64,000 bases of DNA from Scolanthus callimorphus (lineage: Eukaryota; Cnidaria; Anthozoa; Actiniaria; Edwardsiidae). The notes under the pieces are model-generated. The model was not told the DNA's origin, made no database searches, and saw only the letters and a program-made list of their open reading frames with translations. The stretch covers positions 3,624,101 to 3,688,100 of the forward strand of contig CM066919.1 of NCBI GenBank assembly GCA_033964015.1, written 5' to 3'. Shown in pieces: positions 10,601-19,379 of the stretch (its first letter is position 1; each line of letters begins with the position of its first letter). Made by a program: the position numbers and the translations under genes.

Positions 10601-13600
10601 CATCAAGTGTCGTGTCGATCCTAGGTAAAGGATATGAATCTTTCTGGGTGACATTATTTAATTTTCTGTAGTCCACACAAAACCTAGTTGAGCCGTCCTT
10701 CTTACGCACCAGAACTATTGGTGAACACCAAGGACTCCTTGATTCTTCAATCACCCCTCTTTCCAGCATCTCCTTCACAACTTTGTCTGCCTCCTTGGCT
10801 TGGACCAATGGTAATCGTCTCGGATACTGTTTAATGGGAAAGGCGTTACCAGTATCAATTCTATGGCATGTTAGGTTTGTAGAACCAAGATCTCCATGTC
10901 CTTTCGAAAACAAATCCCCATTCTCCATTAAGAGCTGTGACACAACCGACTTCTGTTCATCGTTCAGGTTTTGACAGCTATCTTCGAAGAGCTGTTCCAA
11001 ATGCTCTGGTATCTTCTCTCGCGAAGTGTTTTCATCAAAATCTTCTTGTCTGTTACATAGGGCTATAACACTTGAGCAGGGTTCACAGATACCTATCTCG
11101 GTTCCCTTGTGTAACTTGAGCTTCTTGTCAAAAGGATTAGCAACTCGAACTGGAACAAAGTCTTCCTTCAGTTTGACTAAAGTTCTACCGACTGCAACTA
11201 CATCAGAGATATTGTGTGAAGGTCCTATTGTTCTAAGTCCTTTGTCTTCTTCTCTTCCCAACACGCGACATTGAAGTATCATCTCGCTGCGGGGCTTTAA
11301 ATGCACCGAGTGCTCGAGGACCACACTAAATACCTGGGGCGACTGGTAGTTCTCTGTGTGTTGGACTGGCACCTCTGCTCCGCCTACTTGTAAAACCATG
11401 TCTTCGTAGTTGACAATGCAACCCAAATCTTTAAGAAAATCCCCTCCGAGCAAACTCTGGTTAACCATTGGAACTACGAAAAATTCTCGATTGATTTCTT
11501 TCTCACCGATTCGAAGCATCAAATTACATTTCGATTCGACCTGCATTGAGCCTCCATTCAGGACTGTAAGCTTCTCAAAACTTGGGCTTTCTGCTACTTT
11601 GTTACTGTTCCGAATTTTTCTCATCATATCTGTGCTCACTATCGAAACGTCTGCACCGGAATCTATAAGAAAGTCGCATGATTCTCCTTCTAGAAAACCA
11701 GGGACAGCTAATCCTCTACCTCCTCCACATCTTGCATGAAGCTCTCTTGCGGTGTAAAGTGTCCCTTGCTGCTGAGAATTTCTGAACGGACCCGCTGTGG
11801 CTTGCAAATTACTTGCATTGGAAAAGGTTCCTTGCTGTTGTAATGGAGTAAATGGGCTCCCTGTGGCAGGCGGTGTAGCTGAAGTGCTCGCAGTAGAAAA
11901 GGTCCCCTTCTGTTGCGGAGGTGTAAATGGGTTGCCTGTGGTTGATGGCATAGTTGAAGGCAAGCTCGGGTTCCCTGTGGTATAATGAGTAGAGTCTGTC
12001 ACGTGATACGGGTTGCCTGTGTTCAAATGTGGAAAGGAAGATCCTATCGGATAATGCGGACTCCCTGTGTTGAGCTGCGAAAAAGAAGAACTTGACTGGT
12101 AATACGGGCTTCCTGTGTTCGCTGGCACGTAAGAAGGGTTCACTGCATAATGCGGGTTTCCTGTACTTGCTGTCTGGGCGAAGGGTGGTGTGTCCATGTT
12201 AATTGCTGATGGAAATCGTGCAGTTCTTGGGTCGACAGACGAGGCATAATGTCTTCCTGGCGTAGAACCTCCAGTCATTCTAGAATGGTTTACTCTTGAA
12301 GGCGTACGGGGAAAAGTACCTCTACTTATCTGTCCTCTCCGAGAAACTGGAACATCAACATTCTGTCTCTGGAAACAATCCGCCTGGTAATGGCCCAACT
12401 CGTTACAGTTGAAGCATCTGCCTCTGTTCGGCCTCTGAGGTCGCGCTCTTTCTTGAACCGCATCAAGAACCTTTTGGAAGAGGCTTTCTATTCTGGCAAT
12501 GGAGTCTGTTGTGACGAGTGATTGAGGCTGGGCGGTGGGAGGTACTACCTCTCTGGATGCTTGTCTTACTGTACGCGTGTGCCCCCAGTTGGTCGCTAGT
12601 GAGTATGATTCTAATTCTAGGGCAATCTCAAGGGCCTCTTGGATATTCTTAGGTCGTCCCTGCCTGACTTTCAATTTGGTTTCTGCATCTGTTAACGCAT
12701 CTATGAATTGGTCCTTCGCCAATACATCCTGTACCTCTTGCTCGGCTGTAAGGTAGGCAAGCCGTACCAGACGCTGTAAATCCGACGCCAACTCTGGCAA
12801 GCTCTCGTCCTTGCGCTTCACTCTCGACTTAAACTGCGCTCTAGCCAGCTCTGATTGGTGAGTTGCACCGAAACGGTTAGAGAGTGCAGCTACCAGTGAT
12901 TTATACTCGCGTCGTTTCTGCTGTGAAAGGTTGCCAAGCACCAGGGTGGCATTTCCCTGCAGACTGCTCGCCAAGAATGAGGCTTTCTCGCTATCGGTCC
13001 ATTGATGTAACTCAGCGATGATTTCAAATTGAGCCAAGTACGGATCCCATGGCGTCTTTCCATCATATTTTGGGGTCGCTACAATCGGTTTCCTCATTTG
13101 CCTAACCTCAGGGCTCGAGTTTTCTCGCTTAGAAGATTGACTGAGTGTCGGAGTCAAGCCAACCGGCTTCGGGTCTCTTTCGCATGTCGGGGTGGACTCG
13201 ATATATTTCGGATCTGTATCGGGATACGCTCGGAACTCGGAGTGTTTACGCTTCGGATCGTTTTCGGGACTCACTCGGAACTCGGAATTCGGAATGGGCT
13301 CGAATCGTTTCGGATCTCTTTCGGGATTTTCTCGGAACTCGGATGTCGGAATTGAGGTAGCTTCTATTTTTGGCTTCGCTTCCAATTTCGGAATTACTGG
13401 TTTAAAGTCTTCTCTTTCAATTTTGCCAATTCTTATTTCAAGGTTATCTATTTTAGCATTCAAGTATGAGAACATGCGTGCATTGTCTTCCTTTAAAGCA
13501 CTAATAACATTAACCAGTTTCTCCATTTGAAACCCAGATTCCCTTCTTTCCTTTTCCACCTGCCCAACAAAAGCCTTCAATTCATTTGAAATTTGCAAAA

Positions 13601-13769
13601 TGAATGTTTTCACATCTTCTTTCTCCACACCACTTGTACTCTCATATTCCATTTGTCCCATACTGTTTCTACGCGCCCCTTGATCCAGCTTTTCCCGTTC
13701 CAGATTTCCCCGTTCCAGTTCCCTTCGTCCCAACTCCTTTTGTTCTAGTTCCCGTTTCTTCGTTCCCAC
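7692..13769 (-). CDS. Gag-pol polyprotein of Ty3/Gypsy element (main open frame)
   Basis: 2025-codon open frame without an ATG at its left border (first codon is GTG), so it is the continuation of the gag frame that starts at 14110. Residue positions are approximate. The first 430 residues are a charged, coiled-coil-rich Gag with a capsid-like segment (FEIIAELHQW, LARAQFKSR). A CCHC zinc knuckle CFNCNELGHYQADC is at 450-463, followed by a Ser/Thr/Gly/Asn-rich linker with NTGSPYY-type repeats. The aspartic protease has FLIDSGADVS near 700. The reverse transcriptase has FCVDYRKLN, MPFGLCNAPATFQ and YIDD near 1131. RNase H follows (LDTDASQEGIGAVL near 1275, RTDHSALQWL). Integrase has an HHCC zinc finger (about 1520-1566) and a DD35E core at roughly D1593, D1650 and E1686. 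The basic C-tail ends RRSKRQRRSPQYLDEF. Every catalytic residue I looked for is present. Confidence 0.95.
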   Translation of the reverse strand: MGTKKRELEQKELGRRELERGNLEREKLDQGARRNSMGQMEYESTSGVEKEDVKTFILQISNELKAFVGQVEKERRESGFQMEKLVNVISALKEDNARMFSYLNAKIDNLEIRIGKIEREDFKPVIPKLEAKPKIEATSIPTSEFRENPERDPKRFEPIPNSEFRVSPENDPKRKHSEFRAYPDTDPKYIESTPTCERDPKPVGLTPTLSQSSKRENSSPEVRQMRKPIVATPKYDGKTPWDPYLAQFEIIAELHQWTDSEKASFLASSLQGNATLVLGNLSQQKRREYKSLVAALSNRFGATHQSELARAQFKSRVKRKDESLPELASDLQRLVRLAYLTAEQEVQDVLAKDQFIDALTDAETKLKVRQGRPKNIQEALEIALELESYSLATNWGHTRTVRQASREVVPPTAQPQSLVTTDSIARIESLFQKVLDAVQERARPQRPNRGRCFNCNELGHYQADCFQRQNVDVPVSRRGQISRGTFPRTPSRVNHSRMTGGSTPGRHYASSVDPRTARFPSAINMDTPPFAQTASTGNPHYAVNPSYVPANTGSPYYQSSSSFSQLNTGSPHYPIGSSFPHLNTGNPYHVTDSTHYTTGNPSLPSTMPSTTGNPFTPPQQKGTFSTASTSATPPATGSPFTPLQQQGTFSNASNLQATAGPFRNSQQQGTLYTARELHARCGGGRGLAVPGFLEGESCDFLIDSGADVSIVSTDMMRKIRNSNKVAESPSFEKLTVLNGGSMQVESKCNLMLRIGEKEINREFFVVPMVNQSLLGGDFLKDLGCIVNYEDMVLQVGGAEVPVQHTENYQSPQVFSVVLEHSVHLKPRSEMILQCRVLGREEDKGLRTIGPSHNISDVVAVGRTLVKLKEDFVPVRVANPFDKKLKLHKGTEIGICEPCSSVIALCNRQEDFDENTSREKIPEHLEQLFEDSCQNLNDEQKSVVSQLLMENGDLFSKGHGDLGSTNLTCHRIDTGNAFPIKQYPRRLPLVQAKEADKVVKEMLERGVIEESRSPWCSPIVLVRKKDGSTRFCVDYRKLNNVTQKDSYPLPRIDTTLDALSGSTWFSTLDLRSGYWQVEMETKDKDKTAFSTGRGLWNFNVMPFGLCNAPATFQRLMDNLLINLPVETCLVYIDDIIVHAKDFDQEVINLDQVLQRLRAANLKLNPKKCALFRQEVSYLGHVVSGKGVSVDPEKVKAVSSWSTPTCVRELRSFLGLSSYYRRFVQNFADLARPLHKLTEKNQPFVWSEECDVAFITLKERLQETPILAFPDPTKTYTLDTDASQEGIGAVLSQESEDGREHVIAYYSRALSGQEKNYCVTRRELLAVVAAVEHFHAYLYGQKFIIRTDHSALQWLLQFKNPKDQVARWLEKLQAYDFSIVHRQGRLHNNADALSRRPCADIGCRYCERREIADTETKQVNAVSVEVTDEWTDIDKCLSDEEIREEQLKDKDLAIIIEWVEAKTKPKWQQVSHLSPTVKAYWAQLNSLVTERGVLYRRLEESSTEMKRLQLVVPQSMQRAILKQLHGAPTSGHFGVAKTLARVRQRYYWVKYSQSVEDWCRTCDLCCKRKGPNRRKRTPLNQYVVGAPMERIAADILGPLPTSDLGNKYILIVGDYFTKWTEAFAIPNQEAKTVAEVIVREFVSRFGVPGELHSDQGRNFEAKVCKEMSNLLGIKKTRTTPYRPQSDGMIERFNRTLEAQLAMYVESHQRDWDIHIPYVMMAYRSAEHNATKQSPSRLMLGREIRLPVDVMLGKPEEDSIKHLSPTEYAVKLEESMSCAHDFARTNLTLASEKMKKRYDIGSTRENLKRGDVVRYHLPQRKKGLSPKLASNWDGPYLVIRKINDVIYEVQKTPRAKPRVVHKDRLWKVTTELESWLPTIEEDHSSEEAQSSDSNVRLRKQKQRDPVQRNQRDRNSQEEGEEREREQDSLIDHSTVEDLNISEEAHTSELRTEKQKDLVLREQGGRDPQEEKEEQEREQNRLIDHPTDDDVNGTAINEEEVVVLQGHGPRRSKRQRRSPQYLDEFIVNY

Positions 13770-14110
13770 TCCCTTTCTTCCAATTCCCTATACTCCAATT
13801 CCTCCTTTTCTCGTTCCAGCATTTTCATTCGCTCTTCCGATTCCCTCAGTTCCAATTCTTTCTGTTCCAGTTCCTCTTTTTCCCGTTCTTTTTCCCGTGA
13901 TTCACTTTGTTCCAAAACATCAAAATTCGGTCCCAGTCCCCAAATGTCTTCACATAAGTCTATTCTAGTTCCCCCTTCTGCTCCTAAAAGATTACCTCCA
14001 GTCACAGAATTTATCGAGCCGGCACCCTCATCTAAGCCTTCCCTCCTCCTAGTTCCCAACTCAAAAAGTTGTTTCTCAATAGTTTTGGCTCGAGCCCTTG
14101 TGACCGCCAT
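13745..14110 (-). CDS. Gag N-terminus in a different frame from gag-pol
   Basis: Starts at ATG 14110 with MAVTRARAKTIEKQLFELG, then a long Glu/Arg/Leu-rich segment predicted to be coiled coil, and stops at 13745. The same EREKEELE-type repeat pattern continues in the 7692-13769 frame, which overlaps by 25 bases, so the two once formed one Gag. Joining them needs a -1 shift; I see no classical XXXYYYZ slippery heptamer in the overlap. A one-base deletion in a repetitive stretch is the simpler explanation, but programmed frameshifting is not excluded. Confidence 0.82.
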   Translation of the reverse strand: MAVTRARAKTIEKQLFELGTRRREGLDEGAGSINSVTGGNLLGAEGGTRIDLCEDIWGLGPNFDVLEQSESREKEREKEELEQKELELRESEERMKMLEREKEELEYRELEEREWERRNGN

Positions 14111-14236
14111 CCCGTATACAATCAATTACGCCATAAGTTAATAATCCCGCCAACCCACACAAACAATGCCGTTCAAACATAAAACATTAACGATCAGACC
14201 ATTGCTATAATATCCAATGTCTCTTACCAAATTCGT

Positions 14237-14254
14237 TTCCCGTCTGAGCCCCCA
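14237..14254 (-). promoter_or_regulatory. Primer binding site, tRNA-Pro-like start
   Basis: Two bases inside the 5' LTR the element strand reads TGGGGGCTCAGACGGGAA. The first nine bases (TGGGGGCTC) match the PBS complementary to the 3' end of tRNA-Pro used by several retroelements; the remaining bases diverge, so the primer tRNA is only suggested. Confidence 0.65.
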
Positions 14255-14256
14255 AA

Positions 14257-14494
14257 TGTTATGACTTACTCCCCAAAACCAAAACATGAAGTTCATCCAA
14301 ACTCTTGAGTGCGAAAGCCCCTTTATTCAAAAACGCTATTCTATTTATTCATTTCCAAACGAGGTTGCATAACAATCCGTGATAATCCTGGGCATTGTTG
14401 TTATTACACTATTGCATTCATTACTGCACTGCATTCATAATACTGCATTCATAACACAGCCACTCGGGTATGTTGTCATTATGGTTTCACAACA
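14257..14494 (-). repeat. 5' LTR of the Gypsy element
   Basis: Identical to 6648-6886 except for one missing C. Target duplication GTAT follows at 14495-14498. Confidence 0.96.
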
Positions 14495-14516
14495 GTATAT
14501 ATCGCAGGCGCCCATT

Positions 14517-15344
14517 ATGGCGGCCACAATAATTTTGGCTCCCCTTTTAGTAGTCATTTTAATCTACTCTAAGTATCAATTTAATAATCATATATTCTTC
14601 AATGAAGATTCAAACTCTCCTAAATTCTTCCTGGGAGGAAACGGTTCGGTTGGTGGCGAGGAATTAGGAACTTCATTGCCTGGTCGTACGTTTCACTCAA
14701 TTGGGGCTCGCCGCCATGACAGAATTCGACGGCCTATTACTAAGTGGGATAAGCATGGTCATATACTGCTCGCGGCGACGGATTATGCCTTATCATCGAT
14801 AGATATTACAGTTCATATGGATGTGGAGAGGAATCCTGGCCCTACTACTCTCGCGGAGAGCTATGATTTACGAAACCAAACTCCGGACAACACAGGCAGG
14901 ACTTTAGTCTATGGCAGATACCAACTACTTGGTCTGAGAAAGAACGCGTGTAAACCTTCGAGTACTGAATTTGATACGCTTAAGAAACTAAGACTACTCA
15001 GGTTTCGCGGTTGTCGTGGGGGGAAGAGGAAAGATGTTCAACAAGTGGAGGAGAGAACTGCCCAGAATATCCCTGTCGTCGTTGCACGAAGAATAGAAAG
15101 CGTCGAGTCGGTTACTCCTTGGTTGCGGGCTGAAAAACGATCAAATCCTCGCAACCTTGTCAAAGTACCAAAACAAGCTACCTGCAAACACACCTCAACC
15201 AGCTCAAACCAGTTTGCAGTTCCAAAACTTATGTTCCTTAACATATGCAGCCTAGTTAAAACTAAAAGTAGAGTGCGCGCGGTTGTGGCGTTGGAGGCCG
15301 ACCTAACGATATCGACGCTTGTGTTGTTTCGGAAACTCATTTGA
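14517..15344 (+). pseudogene. LINE ORF N-terminus with 2A-like translational recoding motif
   Basis: ATG 14517 gives MAATIILAPLLVVILIYS, a hydrophobic stretch resembling a signal anchor, then a linker and at residues 102-109 the octapeptide DVERNPGP (14820-14843), which satisfies the D-V/I-E-x-N-P-G-P consensus of 2A ribosome-skipping peptides. After it come a basic region (residues 150-250) and the start of the endonuclease (KLMFLNICSLV). The frame is lost at about 15310, where the parallel frame reads [14 protein letters not shown], the next endonuclease motif. 2A-like sequences are known at the N-termini of APE-type LINEs of several invertebrates; activity in this copy is inference. Confidence 0.8.
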
Positions 15345-15960
15345 AAATGACATTCCCGACACAGTGGTTAACATCCCTAACTACAAAATCTACAGAAGAG
15401 ATAGGAACTGGTCTGGACGTGATTTAAGAAACAAGGGTGGAATCGCTATCTACACAAGGAATAATCTCTCAGTCATTGATGTCTATCGCTCTAATTTATA
15501 CGAGTTTATTTGCCTGACTGCGTCGCTACCAAGTGGTCATTGCATACTATTATCTGGTCTTTATCACCCTCCGAAAACAACATACCAGGAATGCGATTTA
15601 ATGGACTATCTTGTGAACTTCTTTGACACCATGCTAGTCAAGTACCCAAACACTACTATTGTTTGTGGTGGCGATCTTAATCGCCTGGATCTCACGAGAT
15701 TGAAACGCCTCACTGGCTGGAACGCTCTGGTGGACTTTCCAACACGAGGAGATTCATTTCTTGATAATTGCTTAACAAATAGGCCAGATCTCTTTGGAAA
15801 CACTTTTCCTATAAAGATGCTAATTAAGACAGATCACCTTGGATTATCGTGCCAGCTGGAAAGAAACTCAAGCCTATTCGACAGAAGGTGCAATTTAGGG
15901 ATTGTCGCGAGCACCGAAAACAAGCTTTATATCTGGCTCTTGCTTCGGAATGCTGGGATG
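15345..15960 (+). pseudogene. LINE APE-type endonuclease domain
   Basis: Open frame (longest form 15319-15996) containing [39 protein letters not shown] and KTDHLGLSC, the ordered motifs of an apurinic-endonuclease-like domain that nicks target DNA for target-primed reverse transcription. The catalytic Asp-Asn pair (GGDLN) and the terminal DH pair are present. Entry from the upstream ORF and exit to the RT frame both require frame changes, so this is one broken gene. Confidence 0.85.
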
Positions 15961-17560
15961 ACGTTATGGAGGCGGATAACATCGAAAAAGCGGTGAACAT
16001 CCTAGAGCTAAAGATTCAGTCAACCATTAACAGGTGTATGCCATTACGAACGGTTACCATGTCAACGCGCGATCCAAGATGGATGACACCTCTAGTGAAA
16101 TACATGCTACGAAACAAGTCTCGCATTTCGGTTTCACGCACCGATCAACATCGAGAGCTCAGTAAAAGGGTGTCGGAGGTCATAAGTGAAAACAGGAGGA
16201 TGCTTCTACAGGCCGGCAAGACAGGGAGTAGGAAGTGGTGGAAAAATGTGGACACTATATCTCAACGGCGGCGAACTACGAATGTTTCACTGGATAAAGA
16301 GACCGCTGAAGATCTGAATGAGTTTTTGGGTGAACTGTGTACGGACACAGATTATGTTGAGCCCGCGTTACTTGATATTAGTCCTGAAGTGCAAGTCCCC
16401 GAAATTAGTGAACGTTATTTTTGGAACGCATTGAGTAACCTAAAGAGAACTGCGACTGGCCCTGATCTTATTCCGTATTGGGTGTGGAAAGAACATGCAG
16501 AAATATTTACTCCAGTTATTACTAAACTCTGGAACTTGTCTCTTGCAACGCACCAATGGCCTCGTTCATGGAAAAGGCCAGATATTAACCCATTGCCAAA
16601 GGTTGATGTTCCAGCGGTGAGGGGGGACTTCCGTGGGATTAACGTAACTCCTGTTATTGCAAGAGCCCAGGAAAGAGCAGTGTACAAGATCCACGCCCAG
16701 GGGCCGGTCGAAGAACAGCTGTCTGATAGTCAATTTGCATACAGGGAAGGGGGAAGCTGCACTAATGCTTTATTGCTTATTCAGAACAAGATCTGCAAGT
16801 TTCTAGATGATCCTAAGTGTAAGGCAGTTCGGATGTTTGCAATGGACTTTAGTAAAGCGTTTGACTCGGTGAGTCACCAACTTCTTGCTGAAAAACTAAA
16901 GAACTTACCACTCAATCCATATATTATAAACTGGTGGTTAGGTTTCTACGAAATAGAAAACAGAGGGTTATTTATGGAAGTTCTTTTTGTAATTGGAAAG
17001 CAGTAAACAAAGGCACGACCCAGGGTAGCGTATCAGGACCATACCTGTTCAACATATTTCTTAACGACTTGGAAATTAAATTAGGGAATGAGACACTTAG
17101 TTTTAAATATGCCGATGACTGCACAATTATTGCTCCGGTATATCATGATATTGATCACTCGACACAATTAGTAAATCAGTTTGTAATGTGGGCGGAGCAA
17201 AACAATATGAAATCGAATCCTACAAAATGTAAGGAACTGATTATGTGTAAAAAAGGACACACTGTAGAAGGCTACAATCGTATTTTAGGTATACCACAGA
17301 CTAGCGAAGTTACCATCTTAGGTCTCACATTCCAGCCCAACTGCAAATTTAGTACTCATATCAAAGAAAAATTGTGTAAAGCTAACAAATGTTTATACGT
17401 CATTAGATGCCTGCGCAAAGAGGGCTGTAGTCAAGCGGAGGTTGATCATTTATTTTTATCTATAGTTTTACCTAACATAACATATGCATTATCTGTGTAT
17501 GGGGCCTCTGAATCAGACCTTACTATGGTCCAGCAGTTTTTACATCGATGTTTCAAATGA
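15849..17560 (+). pseudogene. LINE reverse transcriptase domain
   Basis: Two overlapping frames (15849-17006 and 16934-17560) together hold the RT. Visible are LKRTATGPDLIPYWVWKE, WKRPDINPLPK, FRGINVTPVIAR, SDSQFAYREGGSC, FAMDFSKAFDSVSH (motif A with the first catalytic Asp), TTQGSVSGPYLF (motif B), KYADDCTII (YADD catalytic motif C at about 17107), and the thumb. The frame changes at about 16960. After the stop at 17560 a few more conserved residues (LEIGELLKAQDKSIYNKAKRI) can be read in another frame to about 17650. Confidence 0.9.
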
Positions 17561-17939
17561 AGGTATATATCTAAGAACTTAGAGATAGGGGAGCTACTTA
17601 AGGCTCAAGACAAGAGTATTTACAACAAGGCTAAACGAATTGTGAGTCATCCCTCAAAACTTATATCCCAACTTTTAAGAATATTAGTTACAACTTAAGG
17701 AGGAAATCGCCTGCAATGCCCGCCATCATACGGATCGTTTTAAGGATACCTTTTGAATAGAATCATTTTTAAGTATAATATTTTGTAAATAGTGTACATT
17801 TTATATTGATGCCCTTTTTAATAATATTATATATTTATACTTATGTAAATAGCTTTTTATCTAAATTTAATGTAACAAAAGATATGTAATTTATCTTCTG
17901 ATCAATAAAGACATTATTATTATTATTATATTATTATAT

Positions 17940-18245
17940 TGTCAGGGCCTGACAATCCTGACAGACGAAATCGGGGATATGTATATATTGTCAGGGCCTG
18001 ACAACCCTGACAGATGAAATCGGGGATATGTATATATTGTCAGGGCTTGACAACCCTGAATCGGGGATATGTATATTGTCAGGGCCTGACAACCCTGACA
18101 GACGAAATCGGGGATATGTATATTGTCAGGGCCTGACAACCCTGACAGATGAAATCGGGGATATGTATATATTGTCAGGGCCTGACACCCTGACAGACGA
18201 AATCGGGGATATGTATATTGTCAGGGCCTGACAACCCTGACAGAC
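17940..18245. repeat. 46-48-bp minisatellite, right half of the split array
   Basis: Six further units of the repeat at 6350-6647, in the same orientation and with the same short/long alternation. It starts directly after the LINE (ATT)n tail and ends at CCCTGACAGAC 18244. Confidence 0.92.
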
Positions 18246-18249
18246 TTAT

Positions 18250-18407
18250 ATGCGCTCTGTGGCTTGAGAGGAAAACAATAAAAAGACAAAGCGCCACGAT
18301 AGTCGTCACATGCTTCAATAGCTTGAAACCAAACGAAGATCTAGGAGTGAACTTCTCCCCAGTGAGATAACCGATCGCCCCGTCTTGTTGGACTACGTTA
18401 GGCATTC
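18250..18407 (-). other. Candidate exon of an unidentified gene (weak)
   Basis: On the minus strand, after a pyrimidine-rich acceptor (CTTTCTTTTTATAAAG), an open frame reads MPNVVQQDGAIGYLTGEKF, then FGFKLLKHV and a hydrophobic stretch TTIVALCLFIVFLSS that could be a membrane segment, then runs into the minisatellite. I do not recognise a domain. It may be the end of a gene whose other exons are at 18636-18774 and 18845-19043, but the phases do not join cleanly. Confidence 0.25.
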
Positions 18408-18635
18408 CTTTATAAAAAGAAAGAAAGAATAAATTAAACGTATTATTTGGCATACTATAATCATATAAGCCTGGTTTTTGAAACATATGCAACATTTCTG
18501 AAGAAATAGCAAGTGAAATCATCATAATATGGACTCTATAAAAATGGCGGGGGAAAAGCGCGGGCTCTTTGCAAATACAACACAAACAAAAAAAACATCC
18601 TCAAAAGCCGACGGATACTTGCTATATAACCTCAC

Positions 18636-18774
18636 ATAATACGCTTTGATAAGCCCTTCTCCTTGTGGGGTCCAGATCTTGATATCTATGTGCAACCGCT
18701 TTCCTTTACAAATCATGAATGCTTGTACTTCGAGAATTGAATGGTGCGCGTGAGCCAATAAGTCTTTGAAAACA
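18636..18774 (-). other. Candidate exon of an unidentified gene (weak)
   Basis: Acceptor TTCTTGTGCAG and donor TATTAT|GTGAGG on the minus strand enclose an open frame containing LLAHAHHSILEVQAF, then GKRLHIDIKIWTPQGEG. An alternative acceptor 11 bases further in (TTTTCAAAG) would fit the phase of the exon at 18845-19043. No family recognised. Confidence 0.25.
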
Positions 18775-18844
18775 CTGCACAAGAAGCAACAATTCTCTCC
18801 TGTCCGGCTAGACTTGTGTGATCTCGTGGGGTTTCATGACTTAC

Positions 18845-19043
18845 CTATGGTGACTGGAGAAGAGCCCTGAGATAAAGCGATCGGGCGAAGCAGTTTTCCA
18901 AAATAGTTCTCGCTGACCCAAGTATCCTCTAGCATGACAGAAGTTCTTCTGACTTCGTTCCAGGTATTTCGCAAATTATATAACACGCAAGCGAACCTCT
19001 CAGGAAACAGCACGACATTATAGCTGGCAAATCCCGAGTCCAA
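18845..19043 (-). other. Candidate exon of an unidentified gene with a strong donor
   Basis: Minus-strand open frame ...NTWNEVRRTSVMLEDTW ... ALSQGSSPVTIG ending at a consensus donor (CATAG|GTAAGT). There is no ATG; a possible acceptor is TTTGCCAG near 19025. Composition looks protein-like but I cannot assign a family. Confidence 0.28.
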
Positions 19044-19379
19044 AGTACAACATCACCCGAATGCTCCGCTAATATAAACAAACAGCTAAATAAGTGCTTT
19101 CAGGGTTGTAAGGGCTAAACATAGGCTCGGTTTCCGGCCGTAGTTGGTGTCGTTTCGCCAAGGCTGGAAGCCGAGCCTAGGCTAAACGTTTTCCCCCAAT
19201 TTTTTAGGTGGGGGTGCTCGTCTAACAAAATTTCAATCGAACCTAATCGAACACCAGTCGTTCGATTGGTTTTGATTTGGGTTGGTAATCAAATATAATC
19301 GAGCAAAACCTTTGGTGAGTATGATTACCGAACTCAATCGAACAAAATGTAAGTGACTGGTTTGATTAGGGGACCGATC

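Larger units (their letters stand above)
6648..14494 (-). mobile_element. Ty3/Gypsy LTR retrotransposon, nearly intact and young
   Basis: A 7.85-kb minus-strand element bounded by LTRs of 239 bp (6648-6886) and 238 bp (14257-14494) that differ by a single C indel, so insertion was recent. A 4-bp target duplication GTAT flanks it (6644-6647 and 14495-14498). Order on the minus strand: 5' LTR, PBS, gag start at 14110, gag-pol reading frame to 7692, T-poor/A-rich 3' UTR, minisatellite, PPT, 3' LTR. Pol order is protease, RT, RNase H, integrase, which is the Metaviridae (Ty3/Gypsy) order; no envelope ORF and no chromodomain were seen. The only visible lesion is a frame break inside gag near 13750. 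Confidence 0.96.
14499..17937 (+). mobile_element. Non-LTR retrotransposon (CR1/L2-like LINE) with 2A-like N-terminus
   Basis: About 3.4 kb, plus strand. It carries a hydrophobic leader, a 2A-like octapeptide, an APE-type endonuclease, a reverse transcriptase with YADD, a short 3' UTR with AATAAAG (about 17905), and a terminal (ATT)n microsatellite at about 17912-17939. A simple-repeat 3' end and a single ORF with EN before RT fit CR1/L2/Crack-type LINEs. The frame is broken at about 15310-15345, 15990, 16960 and 17560, so it is inactive. Both flanks are the 46-48-bp minisatellite (the left one interrupted by the Gypsy element), so it inserted into that array. The near-complete N-terminus suggests little or no 5' truncation. 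Confidence 0.88.

Noticed and set aside
8273..13900. Plus-strand ORFs opposite the gag-pol frame
   Set aside because: Antisense shadows of a well-supported polyprotein; none has a recognisable domain.
14379..14516. Upstream ATG of the 321-codon ORF
   Set aside because: This start is inside the Gypsy LTR; the LINE's own first ATG is 14517.
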